Below, one piece after another: positions 7,170 through 16,093 of a stretch of DNA of 64,000 bases; within the stretch, counting starts at the first letter, position 1; every line of letters begins with the position of its first letter. The position numbers were made by a program, and so were the translations under genes. Below the pieces are notes generated by a model that had not been told where the DNA came from, searched no databases, and saw nothing but the letters and a program-made list of their open reading frames with translations. This DNA is from Rhodococcus sp. RD6.2 (GTDB taxonomy: Bacteria; Actinomycetota; Actinomycetes; Mycobacteriales; Mycobacteriaceae), in assembly GCF_001040705.1 (NCBI RefSeq), contig NZ_CVQP01000005.1, positions 172,675 to 236,674 on the forward strand. Reading direction: 5' to 3'.

Positions 7170-8780
7170 ATGACCGCCCTGGCCGCCAACCATTCCGAGC
7201 TGAGCCCGCTGCGTTTCCTGGAACGCTCGGCGTCGGTGTTCCCCGACCGCACCGCCATCGTCCACGGCGACCGCCGCTACACGTACCGGGAGTTCGGGGC
7301 CGAGGTGCAGCGTCTCGCGCAGGTGCTGGCATCGCGCATCGAGCCCGGCGACCGGGTCGCATACCTCTGCCCGAACACCCCCGAAATGCTGATCGCGCAC
7401 TTCGCGGTCCCCCTGGCGGGCGGCATCCTCGTCGCCCTGAACTCCCGGCTTGCCGGCCCCGAACTCGAGTACATCCTCGACCACTCCGGCGCCACGATCC
7501 TGTTCGTCGACTCCGAGCTCCTCGGTTCGGCGGCCACCATCCGTGAGCGGGTCCCGACGGTGCGGGAGATCATCGATGTCCCCGATTCCACGATCACGAT
7601 CGAGAATCCGGTCACCGGCGTCGCTACCACCACCTACTCCGAGTTCCTGGCATGCGACGTCGTCCGCGCTTCCCTGCCCTGGTCCGTCGCCGACGAACAG
7701 ACACCGATCGCGATCAACTACACCTCCGGCACCACCGGAAAACCCAAGGGCGTCATGTACTCCCACCGGGGCGCCTACCTGAACTCGCTCGGCGAGACCT
7801 TCCACAACGGGTTCACCGGTGACACGAAGTACCTGTGGACTCTGCCGATGTTCCACTGCAACGGCTGGTGCACACCGTGGGCCGTCACTGCGGCGGGCGG
7901 CACGCACGTGTGCCTGCGCGCGGTCCGCGCCGATGCGATCTGGGAAGCCATCGACACCCTCGGCGTCACCAATCTGTGCGGCGCCCCGACCGTCTGCTCG
8001 ACCATCGCCGACGCGGCGCAGGCCCACCCTCTGACGACGCCGCTCCGCATCACGACAGCAGGCGCCCCGCCGTCGCCGACGATCATCGGACGGCTGGAGT
8101 CGCTCGGCGTCACCGTAGTGCACGTGTACGGCCTGACCGAGGTGTACGGGCCATACACGATCTGCGAGCCGCAGGACTCGTGGGCGACGCTCGCGCCTGC
8201 GGAGCGGGCCGTCCTGATCTCGAGGCAGGGCGTCGGGATGCTGCAGGCCGAGAACGCGCGCGTCGTGGACCCGCAGATGAACGACGTCCCGTCCGACGGG
8301 ATCAGCCTCGGCGAGATCGTGCTGCGCGGCAACAACGTGATGCTCGGCTACTACCGCGACGAGGAGGCCACCGCACAGGCATTCGCCGGCGGCTGGTTCC
8401 ACACCGGCGACCTCGGCGTCATGCACCCGGACGGGTACATCCAGCTAAAGGACCGCGCGAAGGACATCATCATCTCCGGCGGCGAGAACATTTCCACTGT
8501 CGAGGTCGAGCAGGCGATCGTCTCCCATCCTGCGGTCGCGGACGTCGCGGTGATCGGCGTCCCGGACGACAAGTGGGGAGAACGTCCGAAGGCGTTCGTC
8601 CTCGTCCGGCCCGGTGCTGTGGTGACCGCACTGGAGTTGATCGCGCATGCTCGCGACCTGCTCGCCGGGTACAAAATCCCCCGCGACATCGTGTTCGCGT
8701 CGGACCTGCCACGGACCCCCACCGGCAAGATCCGCAAGAACGAGCTGCGGGCGGCCGATGACCCGGTTACCGGCGCATAG
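7170..8780 (+). CDS. AMP-forming acyl-CoA synthetase
   Basis: 536 residues, full length for an acyl-CoA ligase of the adenylate-forming superfamily. The P-loop-like motif YTSGTTGKPKGVMYSHRG lies near residue 190, YGLTEVYGPYT is the A5 motif, GWFHTGDLG and KDIIISGGENIS are A7/A8, and the C-terminal catalytic lysine lies in PRTPTGKIRKNEL. The PMFHCNGWCTPW segment is typical of the medium-chain/acyl-activating branch. The enzyme activates a carboxylic acid to its CoA thioester in the cytosol. The ATG follows GGAGAAA. It is followed 49 bp downstream by fadB2 and diverges from a GAF-LuxR regulator, indicating a small inducible beta-oxidation unit. Chain-length preference cannot be read from sequence. 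Confidence 0.92.
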   Translation: MTALAANHSELSPLRFLERSASVFPDRTAIVHGDRRYTYREFGAEVQRLAQVLASRIEPGDRVAYLCPNTPEMLIAHFAVPLAGGILVALNSRLAGPELEYILDHSGATILFVDSELLGSAATIRERVPTVREIIDVPDSTITIENPVTGVATTTYSEFLACDVVRASLPWSVADEQTPIAINYTSGTTGKPKGVMYSHRGAYLNSLGETFHNGFTGDTKYLWTLPMFHCNGWCTPWAVTAAGGTHVCLRAVRADAIWEAIDTLGVTNLCGAPTVCSTIADAAQAHPLTTPLRITTAGAPPSPTIIGRLESLGVTVVHVYGLTEVYGPYTICEPQDSWATLAPAERAVLISRQGVGMLQAENARVVDPQMNDVPSDGISLGEIVLRGNNVMLGYYRDEEATAQAFAGGWFHTGDLGVMHPDGYIQLKDRAKDIIISGGENISTVEVEQAIVSHPAVADVAVIGVPDDKWGERPKAFVLVRPGAVVTALELIAHARDLLAGYKIPRDIVFASDLPRTPTGKIRKNELRAADDPVTGA

Positions 8781-8829
8781 CAGAATGAGCCCGACAACAT
8801 GACGAGATTTCCAGGTTTGGAGTGAAGCT

Positions 8830-9678
8830 GTGGAGCTGATCGGAGTTATCGGTGGCGGCACCATGGGTGCCGGAATCGCCGAGGTGTGCGCGAAGGCCGG
8901 GAGCGACGTCCTGGTGCTCGAGACGAAGCAGGAGTTCGCGGACGCCGCCACCGCGCGCATCGCGACGTCCATCTCCCGCGGTGTCGCCAAGGGCAAGATC
9001 ACGCAGGAAGAGGCCGACGCGGCCATCGCGCGCGTGCGGGTCACCCTCGACATCGAGGAGTTCGCCGACCGCGACCTGGTCATTGAGGCCGCGCCGGAGA
9101 TCGAGGCGCTCAAGTACGAGATCTTCGGCAAGCTCGACAAGATCGTGAAGCCGTCCGGCATCCTCGCGACCAACACCTCCTCCATCCCGGTGATCAAGGT
9201 CGCGGGCGCCACGCAGCGTCCCGAGCAGGTCGTCGGCGTGCACTTCTTCAACCCGGTGCCGGTGATGCCGCTGGTGGAGATCATCTCCACTCTGGTCACC
9301 GCTCCGGAGACGGCCGCCGCCGTCACCGACTACGCGAAGAACACGCTGGGCAAGACGACCGTGCAGGCCGGCGACCGGTCCGGCTTCATCGTCAACGCGC
9401 TGCTCATCCCGTACCTGTGCCAGGCGGTGCGGATGCTGGAGTCGGGTTACGCGTCGAAGGAAGACATCGATGCGGCGATGAAGGGTGGCTGCGGCTACCC
9501 GATGGGTCCGCTGACCCTGCTCGACACCGTCGGCCTCGACATCGCGCTGGCCGCGGCGGAGTCGCTCTACGCGGAGTTCGCGGAGCCGCACTTCGCTCCG
9601 CCGGCGCTGCTGCGTCGCATGGTCGACGCGGGCCGTCTGGGCCGCAAGACCGGCCGCGGGTTCTACGACTACAAGTAG
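8830..9678 (+). CDS. fadB2: 3-hydroxybutyryl-CoA dehydrogenase
   Basis: 282 residues, the usual length of single-function 3-hydroxyacyl-CoA dehydrogenases. The Rossmann motif is at the extreme N-terminus (GVIGGGTMGAGIAEVCAKAG). The catalytic His lies in GVHFFNPVPVMPLVEI, Ser/Asn partners in ATNTSSIPV and FIVNALLIPYL, and the C-terminal dimerisation segment YPMGPLTLLDTVGLD is complete. The start is GTG with an upstream GGAGTGAAG. It oxidises 3-hydroxyacyl-CoA to 3-ketoacyl-CoA with NAD(P). Linkage to the preceding acyl-CoA ligase suggests a role in short-chain beta-oxidation or, in reverse, butyryl-CoA supply. A bidirectional hairpin follows. Confidence 0.93.
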   Translation: MELIGVIGGGTMGAGIAEVCAKAGSDVLVLETKQEFADAATARIATSISRGVAKGKITQEEADAAIARVRVTLDIEEFADRDLVIEAAPEIEALKYEIFGKLDKIVKPSGILATNTSSIPVIKVAGATQRPEQVVGVHFFNPVPVMPLVEIISTLVTAPETAAAVTDYAKNTLGKTTVQAGDRSGFIVNALLIPYLCQAVRMLESGYASKEDIDAAMKGGCGYPMGPLTLLDTVGLDIALAAAESLYAEFAEPHFAPPALLRRMVDAGRLGRKTGRGFYDYK

Positions 9679-9692
9679 GCACTACGCGCAAG

Positions 9693-9730
9693 TGCGCGGG
9701 TTTGGTGGCCCTCACCACCGAACCCGCGCA
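9693..9730. terminator. Hairpin between convergent fadB2 and the 51-residue ORF
   Basis: A 10-bp perfect outer stem (TGCGCGGGTT and its complement) encloses a smaller inner stem (GGTG/CACC). It lies 15 bp after the fadB2 stop and 14 bp before the stop of the convergent small gene, so it probably terminates both transcripts. Confidence 0.65.
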
Positions 9731-9743
9731 CAGGCACAGGCGC

Positions 9744-9899
9744 TCAGCTGAGAGCCGACGCGGCACCGACGACGGTGAGGACCGCGCCGAGACCGCCGAC
9801 GATGGCGCCGACACCGGTCACGATCGGCTGGATCTGCTTGATGAGGGCGAGGTTGTCGTCGGAAATCGAACCGTCGCGGGTCGCACGTGCAACTGCCAT
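9744..9899 (-). CDS. 51-residue small hydrophobic protein
   Basis: Short gene with an exceptionally good ribosome-binding site (AAGGAGAA, six bases before the ATG). The product has a charged N-terminus (MAVARATRDGSISDDNLALI) and a C-terminal hydrophobic Gly/Val/Ala-rich segment (about residues 26-51) that could be one transmembrane helix or an amphipathic membrane anchor. It stands alone, convergent with fadB2 and divergent from an MFS exporter. I do not recognise it. The initiation context and the terminator hairpin beside its stop make it more credible than a chance frame. A small membrane peptide or regulatory peptide is possible. Confidence 0.6.
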   Translation of the reverse strand: MAVARATRDGSISDDNLALIKQIQPIVTGVGAIVGGLGAVLTVVGAASALS

Positions 9900-10077
9900 T
9901 GAACTTCTCCTTGTGTGAGTGGTTGAGCAGGGACGATGTAACCTCACGGTTCGCGCCGAATCCGTGCCTCGAGGTGCGACGGCACGCGAATGCGCAGGCA
10001 GCGAATTTGAATCCGGCTGCCCCGAACGCATCCGGCTGCGGCGGTCGAACAGGGTCTCGCGGCGTACCGTCACACCC

Positions 10078-11529
10078 ATGACTGTCCCGTTGCGGTCACC
10101 GACGGGCCGGGCCGTGGTTCTCACGACGGTCCTCGGCTCGTCACTGGCGATGCTCGACGCGACGGTCGTGAACATCGCACTTCCCCGCATCGGCGAGGAC
10201 CTCGGTGCCTCCGTCGCCGACCTGCAATGGGTGGTCAGCGGGTACACCCTCACCCTTGCGTCACTGATCCTGCTCGCGGGCGCTCTCGGCGACCGCCTCG
10301 GCAGGCGTCGCGTGTTCGTCTGGGGCACAGTGTGGTTCACGGTCGCCTCGGCGGCCTGTGCACTCGCACCGAACATCGAACTGCTCATCGCGGCCCGCAT
10401 CGTGCAGGGCGTCGGTGCGGCACTGCTCACCCCCGGCAGCCTCGCGCTGCTGTCCGCGACCATCGACGACGACGATCGCGGCGCCGCCATCGGACTGTGG
10501 TCCGGGCTCGGCGGTGTCGCGTCGGCGGCCGGGCCGTTCCTCGGTGGCTGGCTCGTCGAGGTCGCGAGTTGGCGCGCCGTGTTCTGGCTCAATGTTCCCC
10601 TCGCGGCTGCCGTGGTGTGGGTCGCTGTTCGGCACGTCCCGGACAGCCGCGACCCGCACGCTCACGGACGACTCGACGTCCCGGGCACCGCGCTCGGCAT
10701 CGTCGCCCTCGCCGCTCTGACCTACGGCCTGATCGCCGGGCACGCGATACCCGTCGGCATCGGGATCGTCGCGTTCGGCCTGTTCGTCGTCACCGAGCGA
10801 CGCTCCTCGAATCCGCTCGTGCCGCCGTCGCTGTTCCGGTCGCGGGTGTTCACCGCGGCGAATCTGGTGACTCTCGCCGTGTATGCGGCACTGGGCGGGG
10901 TGTTCTTCCTCCTGGTCCTGCAGCTGCAGATCGTCGCCGGGTACTCGCCGATTGCGTCGGGAGTCGCGACGCTGCCGATCACGGTCCTGATGCTGGTGCT
11001 GTCGTCCCGCGCGGGACGCTGGGCGCAGCACCACGGGGCCAGGCTGCCGATGACGGTGGGACCACTGGTCGGAGCGGTCGGCCTACTGCTGATGCTCCGG
11101 ATCGGCCCCGACGCCTCGTACGTCGCGGACGTCCTGCCTGCGGTAGTGGTGTTCGGACTCGGCCTGTCGGCACTGGTGGCGCCGCTGACCGGGGCCGTCC
11201 TCGGGTCGGTGTCCACGGACCGCGCCGGCATCGCGTCCGGTGTGAACAACGCCGTCGCCCGGACGGCGCAGCTGCTCGCCGTCGCGGCACTGCCCGGGCT
11301 GGCGGGCATCACCGACTACTCGGACATCGACGGGTTCAACGCAGGGTTCCACATCGCGATGCTGATCTGCGCCGGCTTGATGCTCGCAGGCGCCGCGATC
11401 GCTGCCCTCCTGGTGCCGTCGGCGAAACCCACTGTCGAACATGCTGATTCGATCGAATGCCAACCCCACTGCGACGTCTCAGCTCCCGCGCTCGTACCGG
11501 AATTCGACTCCCCACACGATGATCGCTGA
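10078..11529 (+). CDS. MFS transporter, DHA2 (EmrB/QacA) drug exporter family
   Basis: 483 residues with many hydrophobic helices, consistent with the 14-helix DHA2 architecture. Family motifs are present: motif D1 near the start (LDATVVNIALPRIGEDL), motif A (GDRLGRRRVF) in the first cytoplasmic loop, and motif C-like GLWSGLGGVASAAGPFLGG. The protein is predicted to export a small hydrophobic or cationic compound using the proton gradient. The last 35 residues are polar and Cys-containing (ECQPHCDV), unusual but in frame. The ATG at 10078 was chosen because upstream in-frame sequence lacks signal or conserved character. No regulator is adjacent. Confidence 0.9.
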   Translation: MTVPLRSPTGRAVVLTTVLGSSLAMLDATVVNIALPRIGEDLGASVADLQWVVSGYTLTLASLILLAGALGDRLGRRRVFVWGTVWFTVASAACALAPNIELLIAARIVQGVGAALLTPGSLALLSATIDDDDRGAAIGLWSGLGGVASAAGPFLGGWLVEVASWRAVFWLNVPLAAAVVWVAVRHVPDSRDPHAHGRLDVPGTALGIVALAALTYGLIAGHAIPVGIGIVAFGLFVVTERRSSNPLVPPSLFRSRVFTAANLVTLAVYAALGGVFFLLVLQLQIVAGYSPIASGVATLPITVLMLVLSSRAGRWAQHHGARLPMTVGPLVGAVGLLLMLRIGPDASYVADVLPAVVVFGLGLSALVAPLTGAVLGSVSTDRAGIASGVNNAVARTAQLLAVAALPGLAGITDYSDIDGFNAGFHIAMLICAGLMLAGAAIAALLVPSAKPTVEHADSIECQPHCDVSAPALVPEFDSPHDDR

Positions 11530-11883
11530 GTAGCTCCAGAACCGGCCACCGTCGGACCCCGGGCGACCGCATCCCCGCCGCTGAGCCCACCGCCATCGAC
11601 AGCAGTCCCCGGCACAGCGTGACCCCTCCCACGTTTGCGACGGGTACCGCACCGCCGTGACCATCAGATCCGGTCGACACAGCAGGTCAGGGACCCGCGC
11701 GGCGACATCGCGGCGGTGTCGGTCACGCACTCGACTCCGCGGAGACGGCATCGGCGACGTCTCGATACAGCCGCTCCACTTTTCAAACGCACCGCGGACT
11801 GGAAGCGTGGATGCAGGTCTCCGCCCGACGAGGTCGTGGGCGGGGATCTGCAGGACCGAATTTCCACGCGAAAGGACGTCACA
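11530..11883. other. 354-bp intergenic region
   Basis: The segment lies between two plus-strand genes. Short frames on both strands have no ribosome-binding site or recognisable protein features. The 3' part just before the VOC gene has lower GC (AAGGACGTCACA before the ATG) and must hold its promoter. I see no strong hairpin, repeat or operator. Confidence 0.5.
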
Positions 11884-12672
11884 ATGCCCACCCGCTCGCA
11901 CTACCCGGAGGGCTTGCCCTGTTGGGTCGACCTGGCGGCGGGCGACCCCGCCGCGGCCGAGGACTACTACACCCGACTCCTCGGCTGGGAGTTCGAGCGG
12001 ATGCCGAACCCCGACGGCGGGGTTTACGCGATGGCGCAACTCCGCGGACACGCGGTCGCCGCCGTCGGCGGACAGCCGCCGGGCACCCCGCCCGAGACGC
12101 CGTCACACTGGAACACCTACCTCGCCACCGGCGACGTGACCGCGACCACGGCGAAGGTTCCCGGAGCGGGTGGCCAGGTGCTGATGGACCCGGCGGACGT
12201 CGGTGACGCGGGCCGCATGGCATTCGTCGCCGATCCGACCGGCGCCGTCGTCGGACTGTGGGAGGCAGGCAGACACATCGGTGCGGGCCTGCGCGGCGAA
12301 GCGGGCGCCCTCGTGTGGTCGGAATTGATCACCGCCGAACCGGCGTCCGCGCTGGCGTTCTACGACACCGTGTTCGGCGTGACGTCCACGGCGATGCCGA
12401 TGCCGGACGGCAGCTACACGGTGCTGCACGCAGGCGGCGAGGACATCGGCGGGTGCGCCACACCGCAGATCCCCGGCGCACCCGCACACTGGCAGGTCTA
12501 CTTCGCGGTGGACGATCCCGACACCACCGCCGAACAGTCCGTCGCCGCAGGCGGATCGACTCTCGTCGACCCCTTCCACATTCCCGGCGCGGGACGGATC
12601 GCCGTCCTGTCCGACCCGACGGGCGGCGTGTTCAGCGTCATCCTCCCCGAGCCCCCACAACAGGAGGGGTGA
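11884..12672 (+). CDS. Two-domain VOC (glyoxalase/bleomycin resistance) family protein
   Basis: 262 residues built of two vicinal-oxygen-chelate modules, roughly 1-125 and 135-258. Each has the beta-alpha-beta-beta-beta pattern with VDLAAGDPAAAEDYYTRLLG (module 1) and SELITAEPASALAFYDTVFG (module 2), and each ends in a DPTGAVVGLWE- or DPTGGVFSVI-like strand. This is the two-module type common in Streptomyces and Rhodococcus; function is generally unknown (lyase, isomerase or drug-binding possible). It is the first gene of an operon with a DinB-type protein 4 bp downstream, ilvD and an adenylate cyclase. The ATG follows AAAGGACGTCACA. Confidence 0.88.
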   Translation: MPTRSHYPEGLPCWVDLAAGDPAAAEDYYTRLLGWEFERMPNPDGGVYAMAQLRGHAVAAVGGQPPGTPPETPSHWNTYLATGDVTATTAKVPGAGGQVLMDPADVGDAGRMAFVADPTGAVVGLWEAGRHIGAGLRGEAGALVWSELITAEPASALAFYDTVFGVTSTAMPMPDGSYTVLHAGGEDIGGCATPQIPGAPAHWQVYFAVDDPDTTAEQSVAAGGSTLVDPFHIPGAGRIAVLSDPTGGVFSVILPEPPQQEG

Positions 12673-12676
12673 CGCC

Positions 12677-13258
12677 GTGGCTCTGGAGTGGTTGGCGCTG
12701 CTGCGCCAGGCTCAACACGAATTCTCCACACGCGTCGAGTCGGTCACCGACTGGTCCGCCCCGACACCCGACACCGACTGGGACGTCACCGCCCTCGTCC
12801 GGCACGTCGTCGTCGAACAGCAATGGGTGCCACCACTGCTCGGGGGGCTCACGATCAGCGAGGCCGAGGAGCGGATCCGACCGCTCCGAGAGGACGACCT
12901 CGTCGCCGAGTGGAATCAATATTCGGGGCTGGCGACCGCCGCCTGGGACGTCGCGCCCGCGTCCTCACTCGTACACCTGTCCTACGCCGTGGTCACGGTG
13001 GATCACTATCTGCGCGAACAGGTCTGCGACATCACCGTCCACGCGTGGGACCTCGCCCGCGCGACCGGCGCCGACGAAGCGCTCGACACCCGACTCGTCG
13101 CCGCCGTGTGGGACGTGTTCGACGAACAGCGCGACATGCTCGGTGCCAGCGGACTATTCGCGGCCCCGGTCCCCGTGCCGGACGACGCACCGCTGCAGGA
13201 CCGACTGCTCGCGCTCACCGGGCGCGATCCCCGACCGTCCGAAGGAGGCACACGATGA
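12677..13258 (+). CDS. TIGR03086-type metal-binding protein (DinB/mycothiol maleylpyruvate isomerase superfamily)
   Basis: 193 residues. The four-helix DinB-like fold is indicated by [18 protein letters not shown] (first His ligand region), then [20 protein letters not shown] with paired His residues, and a [20 protein letters not shown] tail typical of the TIGR03086 family. Members bind a divalent metal and often use mycothiol; exact reactions are mostly unknown. The start is GTG, placed by the AGGAGG sequence that overlaps the end of the VOC gene. Its stop overlaps the ilvD start (ATGA), so it is translationally coupled with ilvD. Confidence 0.85.
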   Translation: MALEWLALLRQAQHEFSTRVESVTDWSAPTPDTDWDVTALVRHVVVEQQWVPPLLGGLTISEAEERIRPLREDDLVAEWNQYSGLATAAWDVAPASSLVHLSYAVVTVDHYLREQVCDITVHAWDLARATGADEALDTRLVAAVWDVFDEQRDMLGASGLFAAPVPVPDDAPLQDRLLALTGRDPRPSEGGTR

Positions 13259-15000
13259 CGAACGAACCCGACGTCAAGCCCCACGACGCCCCTGACGTCA
13301 AACCGCGCGACGGCGTCGACGTCAAACCGCGCAGCCGCGACGTCACCGACGGGTTGGAGAAGACCGCCGCCCGCGGCATGCTCCGCGCGGTCGGGATGGG
13401 CGACGACGACTGGGGCAAATCCCAGATCGGGGTCGCGTCGTCGTGGAACGAGATCACTCCCTGCAACCTGTCCCTCGACCGGCTCGCTCAGGCCGTGAAG
13501 GACGGCGTCCACTCGGCGGGTGGTTACCCGCTCGAGTTCGGCACCATCTCGGTGTCGGACGGCATCTCGATGGGCCACGAGGGCATGCACTTCTCGCTGG
13601 TGTCGCGGGAAGTGATCGCAGACAGCGTCGAAACGGTGATGCAGGCCGAGCGCCTCGACGGGTCCGTCCTGCTCGCGGGGTGCGACAAGTCGCTGCCCGG
13701 CATGCTGATGGCCGCCGCCCGCCTGAACCTGGCGTCGGTGTTCCTGTACGCGGGGTCGATCCTTCCCGGCACCGCGAAACTCTCGGACGGCACCGAGAAG
13801 GACGTCACGATCATCGACGCGTTCGAGGCTGTCGGCGCATGCGCCCGCGGGTTGATGAGCCGTGAGGACGTCGACGCCATCGAACGCGCAATCTGCCCCG
13901 GTGAAGGCGCCTGCGGCGGCATGTACACCGCCAACACGATGGCCTCCGCCGCCGAGGCACTCGGCATGTCGCTGCCCGGGTCGGCGGCGCCCCCTGCCAC
14001 CGACCGGCGTCGCGACGGCTACGCCCGCCGCAGCGGACAGGCCGTCGTCGAACTGCTGCGCCGTGGGATCGTCCCGTCGGACATCCTGACGAGGGAGGCG
14101 TTCGAGAACGCGATTGCGGTGGTGATGGCGTTCGGCGGCTCCACCAACGCCGTCCTGCACCTGCTGGCGATCGCCAACGAGGCCGGGGTCCCGTTGTCCC
14201 TGGACGATTTCAAACGCGTCGGCGCGAAGGTGCCGCACCTCGCCGACGTCAAACCGTTCGGCGCCTACGTGATGAAGGACGTCGACCACATCGGCGGCGT
14301 CCCCGTCGTCATGAAGGCCCTCCTGGACGCGGGCCTGCTGCACGGCGACTGCCTGACTGTCACCGGACGCACGATCGCGGAGAACCTGGCGGACATCGCA
14401 CCTCCCGATCCGGATGGCAAAGTGCTGCGCGCGATGAGCGCCCCCATCCACCCGACCGGCGGCATCACCATTCTCGCCGGATCCCTGGCTCCCGGCGGCG
14501 CCGTCGTCAAGTCGGCAGGCTTCGAGTCCGACGTGTTCACCGGAACGGCGCGCGTTTTCGACCGCGAACGCGCCGCGCTCGACGCCCTCGAGGACGGCAC
14601 GATCACCGCAGGCGATGCCGTTGTCATCCGCTACGAGGGCCCGAAGGGTGGGCCCGGGATGCGGGAGATGCTCGCGATCACCGCCGCGATCAAGGGTGCC
14701 GGACTCGGCAAGGACGTCCTGCTGCTCACCGACGGCCGTTTCTCCGGCGGTACCACCGGGCTGTGCGTCGGGCACGTCGCACCCGAGGCCGTCGACGGCG
14801 GACCGATCGCGTTCGTCCGGGACGGCGACCCGATCCGCCTCGACGTCGGCACCGGTCGCCTCGATGTGCTCGTCGACCAGGGTGAACTCACGTTGCGCGC
14901 ACAGGGATGGGAGCCGTTGCCGCCCCGGTACACTCGCGGAGTGCTCGCCAAGTACACGAAACTCGTGGGTTCGGCGTCGAACGGGGCCGTGTGTGGCTGA
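13255..15000 (+). CDS. ilvD: Dihydroxy-acid dehydratase
   Basis: 581 residues. It converts 2,3-dihydroxy-isovalerate and its homologue to 2-oxo acids, the third step of Val/Ile/Leu synthesis. The three cysteines that hold the Fe-S cluster are visible in [21 protein letters not shown] and [16 protein letters not shown]. The C-terminal barrel ends with [19 protein letters not shown], containing the catalytic Ser. Unusual is the N-terminal leader, in which an 8-residue unit (xDVKPxxx) is repeated three times before the normal start of homology ([14 protein letters not shown]). The start overlaps the preceding stop by four bases, and the following cyclase gene starts inside the last codons, so expression of all three is coupled. 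It could also act on other sugar acids. Confidence 0.93.
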   Translation: MTNEPDVKPHDAPDVKPRDGVDVKPRSRDVTDGLEKTAARGMLRAVGMGDDDWGKSQIGVASSWNEITPCNLSLDRLAQAVKDGVHSAGGYPLEFGTISVSDGISMGHEGMHFSLVSREVIADSVETVMQAERLDGSVLLAGCDKSLPGMLMAAARLNLASVFLYAGSILPGTAKLSDGTEKDVTIIDAFEAVGACARGLMSREDVDAIERAICPGEGACGGMYTANTMASAAEALGMSLPGSAAPPATDRRRDGYARRSGQAVVELLRRGIVPSDILTREAFENAIAVVMAFGGSTNAVLHLLAIANEAGVPLSLDDFKRVGAKVPHLADVKPFGAYVMKDVDHIGGVPVVMKALLDAGLLHGDCLTVTGRTIAENLADIAPPDPDGKVLRAMSAPIHPTGGITILAGSLAPGGAVVKSAGFESDVFTGTARVFDRERAALDALEDGTITAGDAVVIRYEGPKGGPGMREMLAITAAIKGAGLGKDVLLLTDGRFSGGTTGLCVGHVAPEAVDGGPIAFVRDGDPIRLDVGTGRLDVLVDQGELTLRAQGWEPLPPRYTRGVLAKYTKLVGSASNGAVCG

Positions 15001-16018
15001 TCGCGACCACGAACGGCGGCGCGCCCGCGAGTTCGAGATGATCGAAGCCGAGGTCGAACGGAGCCTCCTCGGCGGAGAGTTCAAGTACACCCGCGAACAG
15101 GCCGCCGAGATCGCCGGTGTCCCGCTCGAACGGGCCCAACGCCTGTGGGTCGCGCTGGGATTCGCCCACGACGACAAACCCGACGAGCCGATGTTCACCG
15201 ACGCCGACGTCGAGGCGCTCAAGTCGATCACCTCACTGGTCGACGCCGGCATCATCGACCCCGGCCTCGAGGTGTCGGTGACCCGCGCACTCGGACAGGC
15301 GTTCTCACGGCTCGCCGAATGGCAGCTGGGCCTGCTCAACACCTATGTCGCCGATCGGGTCCGCAATCACGAGGCAGGCGACGAAGTCGACCCGCGTGCG
15401 GTGGCCGCCGCCGCCTCTCTCGTCGCCGAGCAGATGCTGCCCACCCTCGAGAAGCTCCAGTCCTACGCGTGGCGGCGGCACCTCGCGTCGAATGCGGCCC
15501 GCTTCCTCGACCGGCGCAGCGAGGACACGGACCGGCGCACGCTCGTGATCGGGTTTGCGGACATGGTCGGCTACACCAGCCTCACCCGCCGGCTCGACAT
15601 CACCGAACTCACCACGCTGCTCGAGTTCTTCGAGTCCACCGTCACCACCGTCATCAGTCAGAACCGCGGCTGGGTGATCAAGAACGTCGGCGACGAAGTG
15701 CTCTTCGCAGCTGAGGACCCCGTCGATGCCGCCCGTATCGCCCTGTCGCTGCAGGACGCCGCACAGACCACCGAGGAACTGCCGAACCTTCGCGTCGGCC
15801 TCGCCCTCGGCGAGGTGCTCGTCCGGTTCGGGGACGTGTACGGCGCGGTCGTGAACATCGCCGCGCGGCTCACCAGCTCCGCCCGCCCCGGCACCGTCCT
15901 CATCGACTCCGCGATGGCCGACGCCCTCGAATCGGAGCACGAGTTCCAGGTGCGCTCCATGCGCACCCTGCGGGTCCGCGGCTACAGCAGGCTCAAGGCG
16001 TACACCCTGCGCCGCTGA
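14993..16018 (+). CDS. Class III adenylate/guanylate cyclase, Rv1264-like
   Basis: 341 residues. An N-terminal helical regulatory domain (about 1-165) resembles that of mycobacterial Rv1264, whose N-domain senses pH. It is followed by a class III cyclase catalytic domain: first metal Asp in [14 protein letters not shown], substrate-specifying Lys and second metal Asp in [11 protein letters not shown], and the transition-state Asn/Arg in [17 protein letters not shown]. All catalytic residues are present, so the enzyme should be active as a homodimer making cAMP. The GTG start at 14993 lies eight bases inside the end of ilvD, giving tight coupling to branched-chain amino-acid synthesis, an uncommon partner. 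A conserved hairpin repeat follows. Confidence 0.9.
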   Translation: MADRDHERRRAREFEMIEAEVERSLLGGEFKYTREQAAEIAGVPLERAQRLWVALGFAHDDKPDEPMFTDADVEALKSITSLVDAGIIDPGLEVSVTRALGQAFSRLAEWQLGLLNTYVADRVRNHEAGDEVDPRAVAAAASLVAEQMLPTLEKLQSYAWRRHLASNAARFLDRRSEDTDRRTLVIGFADMVGYTSLTRRLDITELTTLLEFFESTVTTVISQNRGWVIKNVGDEVLFAAEDPVDAARIALSLQDAAQTTEELPNLRVGLALGEVLVRFGDVYGAVVNIAARLTSSARPGTVLIDSAMADALESEHEFQVRSMRTLRVRGYSRLKAYTLRR

Positions 16019-16026
16019 CCCGCCAC

Positions 16027-16083
16027 GGTTCCCTGATGTCACACCAGGTCACTAGAGAACCCCCAATGTGACATCAGGGAACC
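16027..16083. repeat. Hairpin repeat, copy 1 (17-bp arms)
   Basis: Perfect 17-bp inverted arms (GGTTCCCTGATGTCACA and complement) with a 23-nt loop lie between the convergent cyclase and DUF6319 genes. The same arm core (TTCCCTGATGTCACA) recurs at 33.1 and 35.2 kb, both times between convergent genes. It probably acts as a bidirectional terminator, but the sequence conservation exceeds what a plain terminator needs. Confidence 0.9.
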
Positions 16084-16093
16084 AGAAGTGGCG

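Noticed and set aside
10011-10039. Repeated ATCCGGCTGC upstream of the first MFS gene
   Set aside because: A ten-base near repeat is expected by chance at this GC content and has no symmetry or conserved position.
12688-13254. Open frame joining the DinB-like region to ilvD as one 770-residue protein
   Set aside because: It reads the DinB-like gene in the wrong frame and gives Arg-rich sequence; ilvD has a good ATG that overlaps the previous stop.
13006-15342. 778-codon antisense frame opposite ilvD
   Set aside because: It is a GC-rich shadow of the ilvD frame with no domain signatures.
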